In this document: piece after piece, positions 25,820 to 32,664 of the stretch
How positions within the stretch are numbered: position 1 is the first letter of the stretch
How the letters are laid out: each line of letters starts with the position of its first letter
Assembly (NCBI RefSeq): GCF_900184895.1
Contig: NZ_FXZK01000004.1
Location: 62,001-126,000, forward strand
Direction of reading: 5' to 3'
From: Flavimaricola marinus
GTDB lineage: Bacteria; Pseudomonadota; Alphaproteobacteria; Rhodobacterales; Rhodobacteraceae
Length of the DNA stretch: 64,000 nt
Position numbers and translations under genes: made by a program
Notes under the pieces: model-generated
Seen by the model: the letters and a program-made list of their open reading frames with translations, nothing else
Told to the model about the DNA's origin: nothing
Database searches by the model: none

Positions 25820-26643
25820 CAGTGATACTCCTCTCCGCCCGAGACATTCATCGCCTCGCCGGTGATATAGCTGGCTTGATCCGAGCACAGGAAGGCGACC
25901 GCATTGGCGGTATCTTCGGGCAGGCCGGTGCGACCCAGCGGGATACGGGCGCGCATCCCGTCCATGTATTGCTCCAGCGTTTCGCCTCTGGCCTTGCTCA
26001 TGAAGTCGTTCTGCCACGCGCCAAGGCCGGTGGTCACATGGTTGGGGCAGACGGCATTGACGGTGATCCCATGCGCGCCCAGTTCCAGCGCGGCAGAGCG
26101 GGTAAAGCCGAGAAGACCATGCTTCGACGCGGTATAGGCTGAGGCAAAGGCAAAGCCGGATTTCGCCGCCTGACTGGCGATGTTGATCACCCGACCGCCC
26201 TCGCCGCCGCGGATCATCAGCGGCGCGGCTTGCCCGGTCAGCAGCATCGGCGCCCGCAGATTGACGCCCAGAACGGCATCCAGATGGGCGGGGTCGGTTT
26301 CGGTCAGCGGGCCAAACAAATATCCGACGCCTGCGTTGTTCACGAGGATATCAAGGCGGCCGAACAGCTCATCCGCTGCGGCGACGATGGCGCTGATGGC
26401 CTCGGCGTCCAGCAAATCGCCGGTGACAGTTTCCACCCGGCGGCCGGTGGCATCGCGGATTTCCCGGGCCGTCGCCTCCAGATCCTGCGCCACGCCAACA
26501 CCGTGGGCCGGGGCCAGCTCGCCGTCGACGGCACCACGATCGTGAAGCAGAATATCGCAGCCCTCCGCCGCCAGCCGGGCGGCGATGGCCTGACCCAACC
26601 CCTTGGGGCGGGCGGCGCCCGTGATCAGGGCGACGCGGGTCAT
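25819..26643 (-). CDS. Short-chain dehydrogenase/reductase (SDR), unit C
   Basis: A 274-residue classical SDR. VALITGAARPKGLGQAIA is the cofactor motif, LVNNAGVGYL the NNAG motif, and VINIASQAAK with YTASKHGLLGF supplies the catalytic Ser and Tyr-x3-Lys. The C-terminal ITGEAMNVSGGEEYH is typical. Cofactor choice is unclear from sequence. It would oxidise a secondary alcohol or reduce a ketone. Its gene overlaps the small upstream gene by four bases and the deacetylase by one base. Confidence 0.92.
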   Translation of the reverse strand: MTRVALITGAARPKGLGQAIAARLAAEGCDILLHDRGAVDGELAPAHGVGVAQDLEATAREIRDATGRRVETVTGDLLDAEAISAIVAAADELFGRLDILVNNAGVGYLFGPLTETDPAHLDAVLGVNLRAPMLLTGQAAPLMIRGGEGGRVINIASQAAKSGFAFASAYTASKHGLLGFTRSAALELGAHGITVNAVCPNHVTTGLGAWQNDFMSKARGETLEQYMDGMRARIPLGRTGLPEDTANAVAFLCSDQASYITGEAMNVSGGEEYH

Positions 26644-26957
26644 TGCGCTTCGGTGATGTCCTGCATCACCATGAATTGCGGATTGTCGGCAAAGGTCTGA
26701 AACTGCGCGGCAATATCCTGCATTTGCGGGGTGCTGACGTCATCGCCAAAGGCGGCATCGTCGGCCACCTCGATCACCTCGATATAGGCGTAGGGGGGCT
26801 GCGCGTCCGATCCCAAGAGGCCGGTCGAACGGTAGACGTCAAAGCCCGCAATCGAGCCCAATCCACGGACCACGGGGATGTCGGTCGACTTGGCCCAAGC
26901 CTCGTATTCCGCCGGATCGACACCGGGTTTGAGATTGAAGACGACGAAGACGCGCAT
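26640..26957 (-). CDS. Small protein, possibly dimeric alpha/beta-barrel (EthD/RedY-like), first gene of unit C
   Basis: A 105-residue protein beginning MRVFVVFNLKPGVDPAEYEAW. Its size and the beta-strand, then PxEYExW helix, then central SIAGFDVYRSTG strand, with IEVIEVAD and a terminal QFMVMQDI strand, resemble ferredoxin-fold dimeric alpha/beta-barrel proteins (EthD, RedY, stress-response barrels). Members include small oxygenases, isomerases and proteins of unknown role. No catalytic residue can be named. It is the promoter-proximal gene of the nine-gene unit C, with a TTGACA promoter and operator O3 46-87 bp upstream. Confidence 0.7.
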   Translation of the reverse strand: MRVFVVFNLKPGVDPAEYEAWAKSTDIPVVRGLGSIAGFDVYRSTGLLGSDAQPPYAYIEVIEVADDAAFGDDVSTPQMQDIAAQFQTFADNPQFMVMQDITEAQ

Positions 26958-27002
26958 AGCAGAATTCCCAGGCTGAGGATCGCTCGACGATCCAAATGGC
27001 AA

Positions 27003-27018
27003 ATTTGTCCGGACAAAT
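27003..27018. promoter_or_regulatory. Operator O3, overlapping the unit C -10 region
   Basis: ATTTGTCCGGACAAAT is a perfect 16-bp palindrome centred at 27010/27011. It begins 46 bp upstream of the 26957 start and overlaps the -10 area of the minus-strand promoter, whose TTGACA ends 20 bp away. This geometry mirrors O5 on the opposite strand. Confidence 0.8.
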
Positions 27019-27044
27019 GAGGACGGTTTTTTTGTCCTTGTCAA
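27015..27044 (-). promoter_or_regulatory. Putative promoter of unit C
   Basis: On the minus strand a perfect TTGACA (27044-27039) is followed after 18 bp by TCATTT (27020-27015), a weak -10 that is part of operator O3. It is placed to start transcription of the nine-gene unit C. Confidence 0.55.
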
Positions 27045-27111
27045 ACCCTTTTCTGCTCCTGCGACCGGTTGCCCAAAATTCAGCCACTGGCGGCAGGCAG
27101 GCCCGCTCATC

Positions 27112-27133
27112 GGAATTTGTCCGGAGAAATTCC
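27112..27133. promoter_or_regulatory. Operator O4, directly upstream of the unit D -35 box
   Basis: A 22-bp inverted repeat centred at 27122/27123 with one mismatched pair; its central 18 bases are AATTTGTCCGGAGAAATT. It abuts the TTGACA box of the unit D promoter. O2 occupies the same position relative to the TRAP promoter. Confidence 0.72.
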
Positions 27134-27163
27134 TTGACAGGTCTGGCGAGTCGATGCGTTATT
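27134..27163 (+). promoter_or_regulatory. Putative promoter of unit D (ABC importer operon)
   Basis: A perfect -35 TTGACA (27134-27139) lies between operators O4 and O5. The -10 region is GTTATT or an overlapping hexamer around 27157-27163, at a 17-18 bp spacer, and is weak by consensus. The ABC binding protein gene starts at 27203. Confidence 0.6.
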
Positions 27164-27176
27164 TGTCCGGACAAAT
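27161..27176. promoter_or_regulatory. Operator O5, overlapping the unit D -10/start region
   Basis: ATTTGTCCGGACAAAT is a perfect 16-bp palindrome centred at 27168/27169, identical to O3. It begins 21 bp after the TTGACA of the unit D promoter and so covers the -10 and the likely transcription start. Confidence 0.8.
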
Positions 27177-27202
27177 CAATAAAAACGGGGAGAACGGAAA
27201 AG

Positions 27203-28870
27203 ATGAAGACGATGATGTCGACAGCAACGGCCGCGCTATGCGCGTTATCCGTCGCTGGGGCCGCAACGGCCCAAGAGATTCTCATTCTTGCCGAGGATGT
27301 GCCGGCGGGCCTGAACTACGACGGTCCCGCCGCCGCGATTCCCTCCAGTCAGCAAGGCATGGTCACCCTGCTCGAGCCGCTCGTCGGCTATGCCGACGGT
27401 GAAACGGTCGATGGCGTGGTCGTACCCGACTTCGACACTTTCGAAGGGCGTCTGGCGGAAAGCTGGACCTATGACGCCGACACGCTGACCTGGACGTTCA
27501 ACCTGCGCCAAGGTGTTACGGGCTGCGGCGGGGCGACCTTCAACGCCGACGACGTGATGTACACCTTCGAGCGGGCCAAATCCGTCTCGGGCGCGGCTCC
27601 GATCGGCTGGTTCCTGTCGAACGTGGCCAGCATCGACGGCTTCGGGCCAGAGGTGTTCGGTGACGACGCGGCGGCCAAGGAATTGGGCGACAGCATCGTC
27701 AAGATCGACGATTACACCGTGCAAATCCGTCAGGCCGAGCCGAACGCGCTGCTGCTGCCGGTTCTGACGATCTTCGGCCTGCTGATCTTCGACAAGGAGA
27801 CGATGGAAGCCAACGCCACCGAGGCGGACCCGTGGAGCCACGACTACGTCAACAACACCAACGCACCGGGCTTTGGCGGCTATTGCCTGGAAAGCTGGGC
27901 CAAGAACGAACAGATCACCTATTCGTCCTTCCCGGACTACTACCGCGGCGCACCCGATGCGACGCGAGTGAGCGTGCGGCGTGTGCCGCAATCGTCCAAC
28001 CGGCTGGTCGTCCTGCGCTCCGGTCAGGCCGATCTTGTCACCGGGCTGACACCGCGCGAATACAACTCGATTGCCGATGTCGATGGCTTGACGGTCGCCG
28101 GTGTGACGGGCAACGAAAACCTGTTCATCCACATGAACTTCGACGTCGAGCCCTTCGACAACATCAAGCTGCGCGAAGCGATTGCGCATGCGATACCCTA
28201 CGACCAGATCATCGCCACAGGCTATTTCGGCGAGGCGACACAATGGAACGGCATGGTGCCCTCCACCTATCCGGGCTACGCCGAGGTCGCGGGGTTCAGC
28301 TATGATCCCGAGATGGCAAAGTCCCTGCTGGCCGAGGCCGGCTATCCGGACGGGGCCGGGCTCGACGCCTTCGGTGAAGCCTTCGCGCTGTCTTATGTGG
28401 CCGAAAAGGAATCGACCCTCGGTCCGATCGTCAACGTGATCCAGACGGCCCTGCGCGAAGTCGGCATCCCGGCAACGCTCGATCCGATCCCGCAAACGCA
28501 ATACGGCGACCGCCAGCTTGTGCGCCGCGATCTGCCCTTTGCGGTCAACGATCAGGAAAAGCCGATCGGTGTGGATGCGGGCTATGCGATCCAGCTGTTC
28601 TTTGTCTCGCCTGAAAACGGCGGTCTGAACAACATGGTCAACTATCGCAATGCCGACCTCGACACGATGTGGTCCGGCGCGCGGGTCGATCCCGATACCG
28701 CAAGCCGCGACGCGACGCTTGCCCAAATCCAGGAGATGCTGGCCGCAGACGTGGCATGGTTGCCCATCGTCGAATACCGGACCCAATGGGCGTTCCGGGA
28801 TCGGGTCAGCGGGCTGAAGTGGTATCCGGACAACTCGATCCGCTACACCGACCTTCAGATCTCTGAATAA
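27203..28870 (+). CDS. ABC transporter substrate-binding protein, peptide/opine/nickel family (SBP family 5)
   Basis: A 555-residue periplasmic protein. MKTMMSTATAALCALSVAG with cleavage near TAQ is a Sec signal peptide; there is no lipobox Cys. The mature protein has the family 5 organisation: YDGPAAAIPSSQQGMVTLLEPLVG at the N-terminus (split by usual residues), RLAESWTYDADTLTWTFNLRQGV, FNADDVMYTFERA and LREAIAHAIPYDQI. Family 5 proteins bind peptides, opines, heme, nickel chelates or aromatic/terpenoid glycosides, so the ligand may be bulky. The start at 27203 has GGAAAAG and GGGGAG upstream. Followed by a stem-loop and the permease genes. Confidence 0.92.
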   Translation: MKTMMSTATAALCALSVAGAATAQEILILAEDVPAGLNYDGPAAAIPSSQQGMVTLLEPLVGYADGETVDGVVVPDFDTFEGRLAESWTYDADTLTWTFNLRQGVTGCGGATFNADDVMYTFERAKSVSGAAPIGWFLSNVASIDGFGPEVFGDDAAAKELGDSIVKIDDYTVQIRQAEPNALLLPVLTIFGLLIFDKETMEANATEADPWSHDYVNNTNAPGFGGYCLESWAKNEQITYSSFPDYYRGAPDATRVSVRRVPQSSNRLVVLRSGQADLVTGLTPREYNSIADVDGLTVAGVTGNENLFIHMNFDVEPFDNIKLREAIAHAIPYDQIIATGYFGEATQWNGMVPSTYPGYAEVAGFSYDPEMAKSLLAEAGYPDGAGLDAFGEAFALSYVAEKESTLGPIVNVIQTALREVGIPATLDPIPQTQYGDRQLVRRDLPFAVNDQEKPIGVDAGYAIQLFFVSPENGGLNNMVNYRNADLDTMWSGARVDPDTASRDATLAQIQEMLAADVAWLPIVEYRTQWAFRDRVSGLKWYPDNSIRYTDLQISE

Positions 28871-28876
28871 GCGCAT

Positions 28877-28912
28877 GGGGCCTTTCCATAGGCCCAAGAC
28901 CGGAAAGGCCCC
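28877..28912 (+). promoter_or_regulatory. Intercistronic stem-loop covering the permease ribosome-binding site
   Basis: GGGGCCTTTCC (28877-28887) pairs perfectly with GGAAAGGCCCC (28902-28912), an 11-bp stem with a 14-nt loop. The 3' arm contains GGAAAGG, the only Shine-Dalgarno-like sequence for the permease start at 28915. The structure could both protect the binding-protein mRNA and reduce permease translation, keeping the binding protein in excess. Confidence 0.7.
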
Positions 28913-28914
28913 AG

Positions 28915-29943
28915 ATGCTTCTACGCTACATTACCCGCCGGATGCTGATTGGCGTGATCCAACTGTTCTGCTTGGTGATCGCCGTCTTCTTTCTGATCCG
29001 GCTCCTGCCAGCCGACCCCGTGTCCCGGCTGGTGGGGCTCAACTCCAGCCCCGAAGGCTACGAACAGGCCGCCCGGCAACTGGGGCTCGACCGGCCGCTC
29101 TTTGAACAGCTGTGGATCTACCTCGGGCTGTCTCCCGACATCGCGCCGGGGCTGCTGCAAGGGTCTTTGGGCGTGTCATGGGCGTCCGGCTCCACCGTCG
29201 GTTCCGAGATCGCCACGTTCCTGCCCGTCACGTTGCAGCTTATCACGCTGGCCTTCATCCTCGCCTTCATCATCTCGATCCCGGTGGGGATGCTCGGCGC
29301 CCTCAATCCGGGCAAGGCGGCAGACAAGGGGGTCTTCGTCTACAGCCTCTTTGCCGGGTCGCAGCCGGAATTCTGGTGGGGTCTGCTGTTCGTCTACGTC
29401 TTCTACTTCCAGCTCGGCGTGGCCCCCGCGCCCTTGGGGCAGCTCTCGCCAATGACCTTCCCGCCAGAGCCGGTGACGGGCTTCATGCTGATCGACACGC
29501 TCATCGCGGGGGAGCCTGCGAAATTCTTCGAGGCTCTGCACCACCTGATGATGCCGGTGATCACGCTGGCGTTCATCCTGTCCGGGCCGATCATCAAGAT
29601 GGTGCGGCAAAACATGCTCCGCGCCCTGCAATCGGATTTCGTGCTCTACGCCAATCTGATCGGACTGCCGCGCAAGCGGGTGGCGCGCTACGCGCTGCGG
29701 GCCGCGATGGGGCCGTCGATGACGCTGATCGGCATCCTCTACGGCTTCATGCTGTCCGGAGCGGTGCTGGTGGAAAGCGTGTTTTCGCTGGGCGGGATCG
29801 GGCAATACGCGATCCGCTCGGTGCTGGCCTTCGACTATCCCGCCATTCAGGGGGTCGTGCTGGTGATCACCGCGATCAGCCTCGTGGTCTACCTGCTGCT
29901 CGACCTGATCCACGCCGCTATTGATCCAAGGATTGCCTATTGA
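28915..29943 (+). CDS. ABC transporter permease, DppB/OppB type
   Basis: A 342-residue inner-membrane permease with six hydrophobic segments. The N-terminus LRYITRRMLIGVIQLFCLVIAVFFLIRLLPADP (in two halves) is typical of DppB-type subunits. LGLDRPLFEQLWIYLG is the conserved periplasmic segment, and DFVLYANLIGLPRKRVARYALR is the EAA-like loop that docks the ATPase. FSLGGIGQYAIRSVLAFDYP precedes the last helix. It pairs with the next gene to form the channel. Its stop overlaps the next start (TGATG). Confidence 0.92.
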   Translation: MLLRYITRRMLIGVIQLFCLVIAVFFLIRLLPADPVSRLVGLNSSPEGYEQAARQLGLDRPLFEQLWIYLGLSPDIAPGLLQGSLGVSWASGSTVGSEIATFLPVTLQLITLAFILAFIISIPVGMLGALNPGKAADKGVFVYSLFAGSQPEFWWGLLFVYVFYFQLGVAPAPLGQLSPMTFPPEPVTGFMLIDTLIAGEPAKFFEALHHLMMPVITLAFILSGPIIKMVRQNMLRALQSDFVLYANLIGLPRKRVARYALRAAMGPSMTLIGILYGFMLSGAVLVESVFSLGGIGQYAIRSVLAFDYPAIQGVVLVITAISLVVYLLLDLIHAAIDPRIAY

Positions 29944-30857
29944 TGCCCGATCAAGTGCAAGACCTCCTGCTCGACGAAACCACCTACGTCCCGCCGGTGC
30001 GCAAGGCCGATTGGCTGATGCGGATCGGCGTGTCGATCGTGACGCTGGTGATCTTTCTGGCGCTGTTCGGGCCGTATATCGGGCCCTACGATCCCACGCG
30101 CACCACCATCCGGATCGCCGTGCCGCCTCCGGGGCTGACCGAGATCCCCGGCCTTCTGGCAGGCTGGATCGGCGGCACTCTGGAATATCCGCCACATTGG
30201 ATGGGCACCGACGCCAACGGCTACGACATCTTTTCGCGGGTGATCGCCGCGCCGCGCACCGATCTCAAGATCGCGCTCTTGGCCAACATCCTGTCGCTGA
30301 TCACCGGCGTGTTCTTTGGCCTCGTCGCGGGCTACTGGCGCAACTGGGGGACCGAGCTTCTGATCCGGGTGTCGGACGTGCTGCAATCCTTTCCGGTGTT
30401 CATCATGGCGATGGTGCTGGTGGCACTGGCCGGACGGTCCGCGACCAACATCATCATCGCACTGGCCTTCGTCTACACGCCGATCTACCTGCGGCTGACG
30501 CGGGCCGAAGTCCTCGGGCAAACCTCGCGCGGCTTTGTCGAGGCGGCGCGCGCGATGGGCAATTCCGAATTGTCGATTGCGCTCCGGCACGTGTTGCCCA
30601 ACTCGCTGACACCGGCGCTGATCCAGTCCTCCGTCACCATCGGCTTTGCGATCCTGCTGACGGCGGGGCTGTCGTTCGTCGGCGCGGGCGTGCGGCCGCC
30701 AACCCCCGAGTGGGGGCTGATGATCTCGACAGGCGCCAACCAGATCGTGCTGGGCGAATGGTGGCCCTCGGTGTTCCCCGGCCTCGCGATTTCGCTCACC
30801 GTGTTCGGCTTTGCCGTCCTCGGCAACGCATTGGAGCGTCGCTATGAACGGGGATAA
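29943..30857 (+). CDS. ABC transporter permease, DppC/OppC type
   Basis: A 304-residue permease. After a cytoplasmic N-terminus and one helix it has the DppC signature HWMGTDANGYDIFSRVIAAPRTDLKIAL in pieces, then LLIRVSDVLQSFPVFIMAMV and the EAA loop GFVEAARAMGNSELSIALRHVLPN. The ATG at 29943 overlaps the previous stop; a TTG one codon upstream is possible but less likely. The 3' end overlaps the ATPase gene by 14 bases. Confidence 0.92.
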   Translation: MPDQVQDLLLDETTYVPPVRKADWLMRIGVSIVTLVIFLALFGPYIGPYDPTRTTIRIAVPPPGLTEIPGLLAGWIGGTLEYPPHWMGTDANGYDIFSRVIAAPRTDLKIALLANILSLITGVFFGLVAGYWRNWGTELLIRVSDVLQSFPVFIMAMVLVALAGRSATNIIIALAFVYTPIYLRLTRAEVLGQTSRGFVEAARAMGNSELSIALRHVLPNSLTPALIQSSVTIGFAILLTAGLSFVGAGVRPPTPEWGLMISTGANQIVLGEWWPSVFPGLAISLTVFGFAVLGNALERRYERG

Positions 30858-32664
30858 TCCGCTGCTGCGCGTCCGCGATCTCAAGGTCGGCTACGAAGTG
30901 CCGGGCGACCTGATCGTCCCGGTCGAAGGGGTCAGCTTCGATCTCAACCCGCACGAGGTCGTCGGGCTGATCGGCGACGCAGGCTCGGGCAAATCCACCA
31001 CGGCGCTTGCGCTCATGGGCCTCGCCCGGCCTCCGGGCAAGATCCTCGGCGGGTCGGTCGAATTCGGCGGCCGCGATCTGCTCACCTTGCCGGATGCCGA
31101 AATCCGGGAGATCCGGGGCCGCGACATCGGCATCATCGTGCAGAACCCCCGCGCGGCTTTGAACCCGATGTTGCGGGTCGGCCGGCAAATCGGCTTTGCC
31201 TACCGCGCCCACAACGAGGCCACCGAAGCCGCCGCCCGCGCCCATGCCATCGACATGCTGCGCCTCGTCGGCATCAACGATCCCGAACGCCGGGTCGAGG
31301 CCTACGCGCACGAGCTTTCCGGCGGCATGGCGCAGCGGGCGCTCATCGCGATGGCGCTGTCGTCCACGCCCAAGCTGCTGATCGCCGACGAGCCGACCTC
31401 CGGCCTCGACGTGACGATCCAGGCGCAATTCCTCGACGAGATGTGGCAGACGGTGCAGAAAACCGGCTCCGCAATGCTGCTCGTCACACAGGAACTCGGC
31501 GTCATCGCCAATTTCTGCGACAGGGTGCTGGTGCTGCACAAAGGGCGGATCGTCGAGGACGCGCCGGTGCGCCAATTCTTTGCCGAGCCGCAGCATCCCT
31601 ACAGCCAAGAGGTGCTACGTTTCTACCACGAACGGGCCTCCGGCTACCCCGAGCAGGTCACTGGCGGAGCCGGTTTCCTGCGCACCGACGCCCTGACCAA
31701 ACACTTCCCGCTGCGCGGCTCCGACAAGGTCGTGCAAGCCGTCGACAAGGTCACGATCAGCGTGGCCAAAGGCGAGGCGGTCGGCCTCGTGGGCGAAAGC
31801 GGGTCGGGCAAGACCACCGTCGGGCGCTGCCTGATGCGGCTCGAGCATCCCACCGCAGGCGCGGTCATCCTCGACGGCCAGGACATCACCGCGCTGAACG
31901 CCGCCGAGATGCGCAAGATGCGATCGCGGATGCAGATCGTGTTCCAGGACCCCTTCGACAGCGTCAATCCGCGCTGGACCGTGGCCGACATCCTCGACGA
32001 GCCGCTGCGCGTCCACGAAGGCGGCGACAAGGCCGCCCGGCGCGAACGGGCCGTGGCCGCGCTCAAGCAGGTGGACCTCGATCCCTCCCTGATGATCGCC
32101 AAACCGCGCGACCTCGGGGCCTCGACGCTGCAACGGATCAACATTGCCCGGGCGCTGATCTGCAATCCGGATTTCGTGGTGCTGGACGAGCCGACCAGCG
32201 TGCTCGCCCCCCGCGCCCGCAACAGCCTGATCGCCCTGCTGGCGCGGCTGCAAAAGGAACTGGGGATCAGCTACCTGTTCATCAGCCACGACCTGACGAC
32301 CGTGCGCTATCTCTGCCAGCGGGTCGCCGTGATGTATCTGGGCCAGATCGTCGAGGAAGGCAGCGTCGAACAGGTCTTCACCGCCCCTCAGCACCCCTAT
32401 TCGCGGGCGCTCCTGTCGGCACACCTGATGCCAGACCCGACGAACAGGCGGGTCGACAACCCGGTGCCGGCGGCGCTCGAAGGCGAGATCCCCTCGCCCA
32501 TCGACGTGCCCAAGGGCTGCTATCTCGCCAGCCGATGCCCGCATGTCACCGACGCCTGCCGCGCCAACCCGCAAGTGCTCACCGACCTCGGCCAAGGCCG
32601 GGCCGTGCGCTGCGAACGGGTGGTGGCGGGTGAAATCACCCTTCAGGAGGCCGCCCATGACTGA
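30844..32664 (+). CDS. ABC transporter ATPase, two fused nucleotide-binding domains (DppD-DppF type) with one degenerate ATP site
   Basis: A 606-residue fusion of two ABC domains (about 1-270 and 278-606). Domain 1 has Walker A GDAGSGKST, Q-loop Gln100, signature LSGGM (158-162) and Walker B LLIADEP, but its H-loop reads LLVTQEL with Gln216 instead of His. Domain 2 has Walker A GESGSGKTT, Q-loop Gln368, Walker B VVLDEP and H-loop His482 (FISHDL), but its signature is LGAST (424-428) instead of LSGGQ and the D-loop is SVLAPRA. The composite site using domain 1 Walker A and the domain 2 signature is therefore degenerate, and the other is canonical. The Cys-containing C-terminus (GCYLASRCPHVTDACR) is typical of peptide/nickel ATPases. 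Confidence 0.93.
   Translation: MNGDNPLLRVRDLKVGYEVPGDLIVPVEGVSFDLNPHEVVGLIGDAGSGKSTTALALMGLARPPGKILGGSVEFGGRDLLTLPDAEIREIRGRDIGIIVQNPRAALNPMLRVGRQIGFAYRAHNEATEAAARAHAIDMLRLVGINDPERRVEAYAHELSGGMAQRALIAMALSSTPKLLIADEPTSGLDVTIQAQFLDEMWQTVQKTGSAMLLVTQELGVIANFCDRVLVLHKGRIVEDAPVRQFFAEPQHPYSQEVLRFYHERASGYPEQVTGGAGFLRTDALTKHFPLRGSDKVVQAVDKVTISVAKGEAVGLVGESGSGKTTVGRCLMRLEHPTAGAVILDGQDITALNAAEMRKMRSRMQIVFQDPFDSVNPRWTVADILDEPLRVHEGGDKAARRERAVAALKQVDLDPSLMIAKPRDLGASTLQRINIARALICNPDFVVLDEPTSVLAPRARNSLIALLARLQKELGISYLFISHDLTTVRYLCQRVAVMYLGQIVEEGSVEQVFTAPQHPYSRALLSAHLMPDPTNRRVDNPVPAALEGEIPSPIDVPKGCYLASRCPHVTDACRANPQVLTDLGQGRAVRCERVVAGEITLQEAAHD

Noticed and set aside
26996-27202. Upstream in-frame extension of the ABC binding protein to an ATG at 26996
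   Set aside because: It would cross both promoters and three operators and bury the clear signal peptide that starts at 27203.
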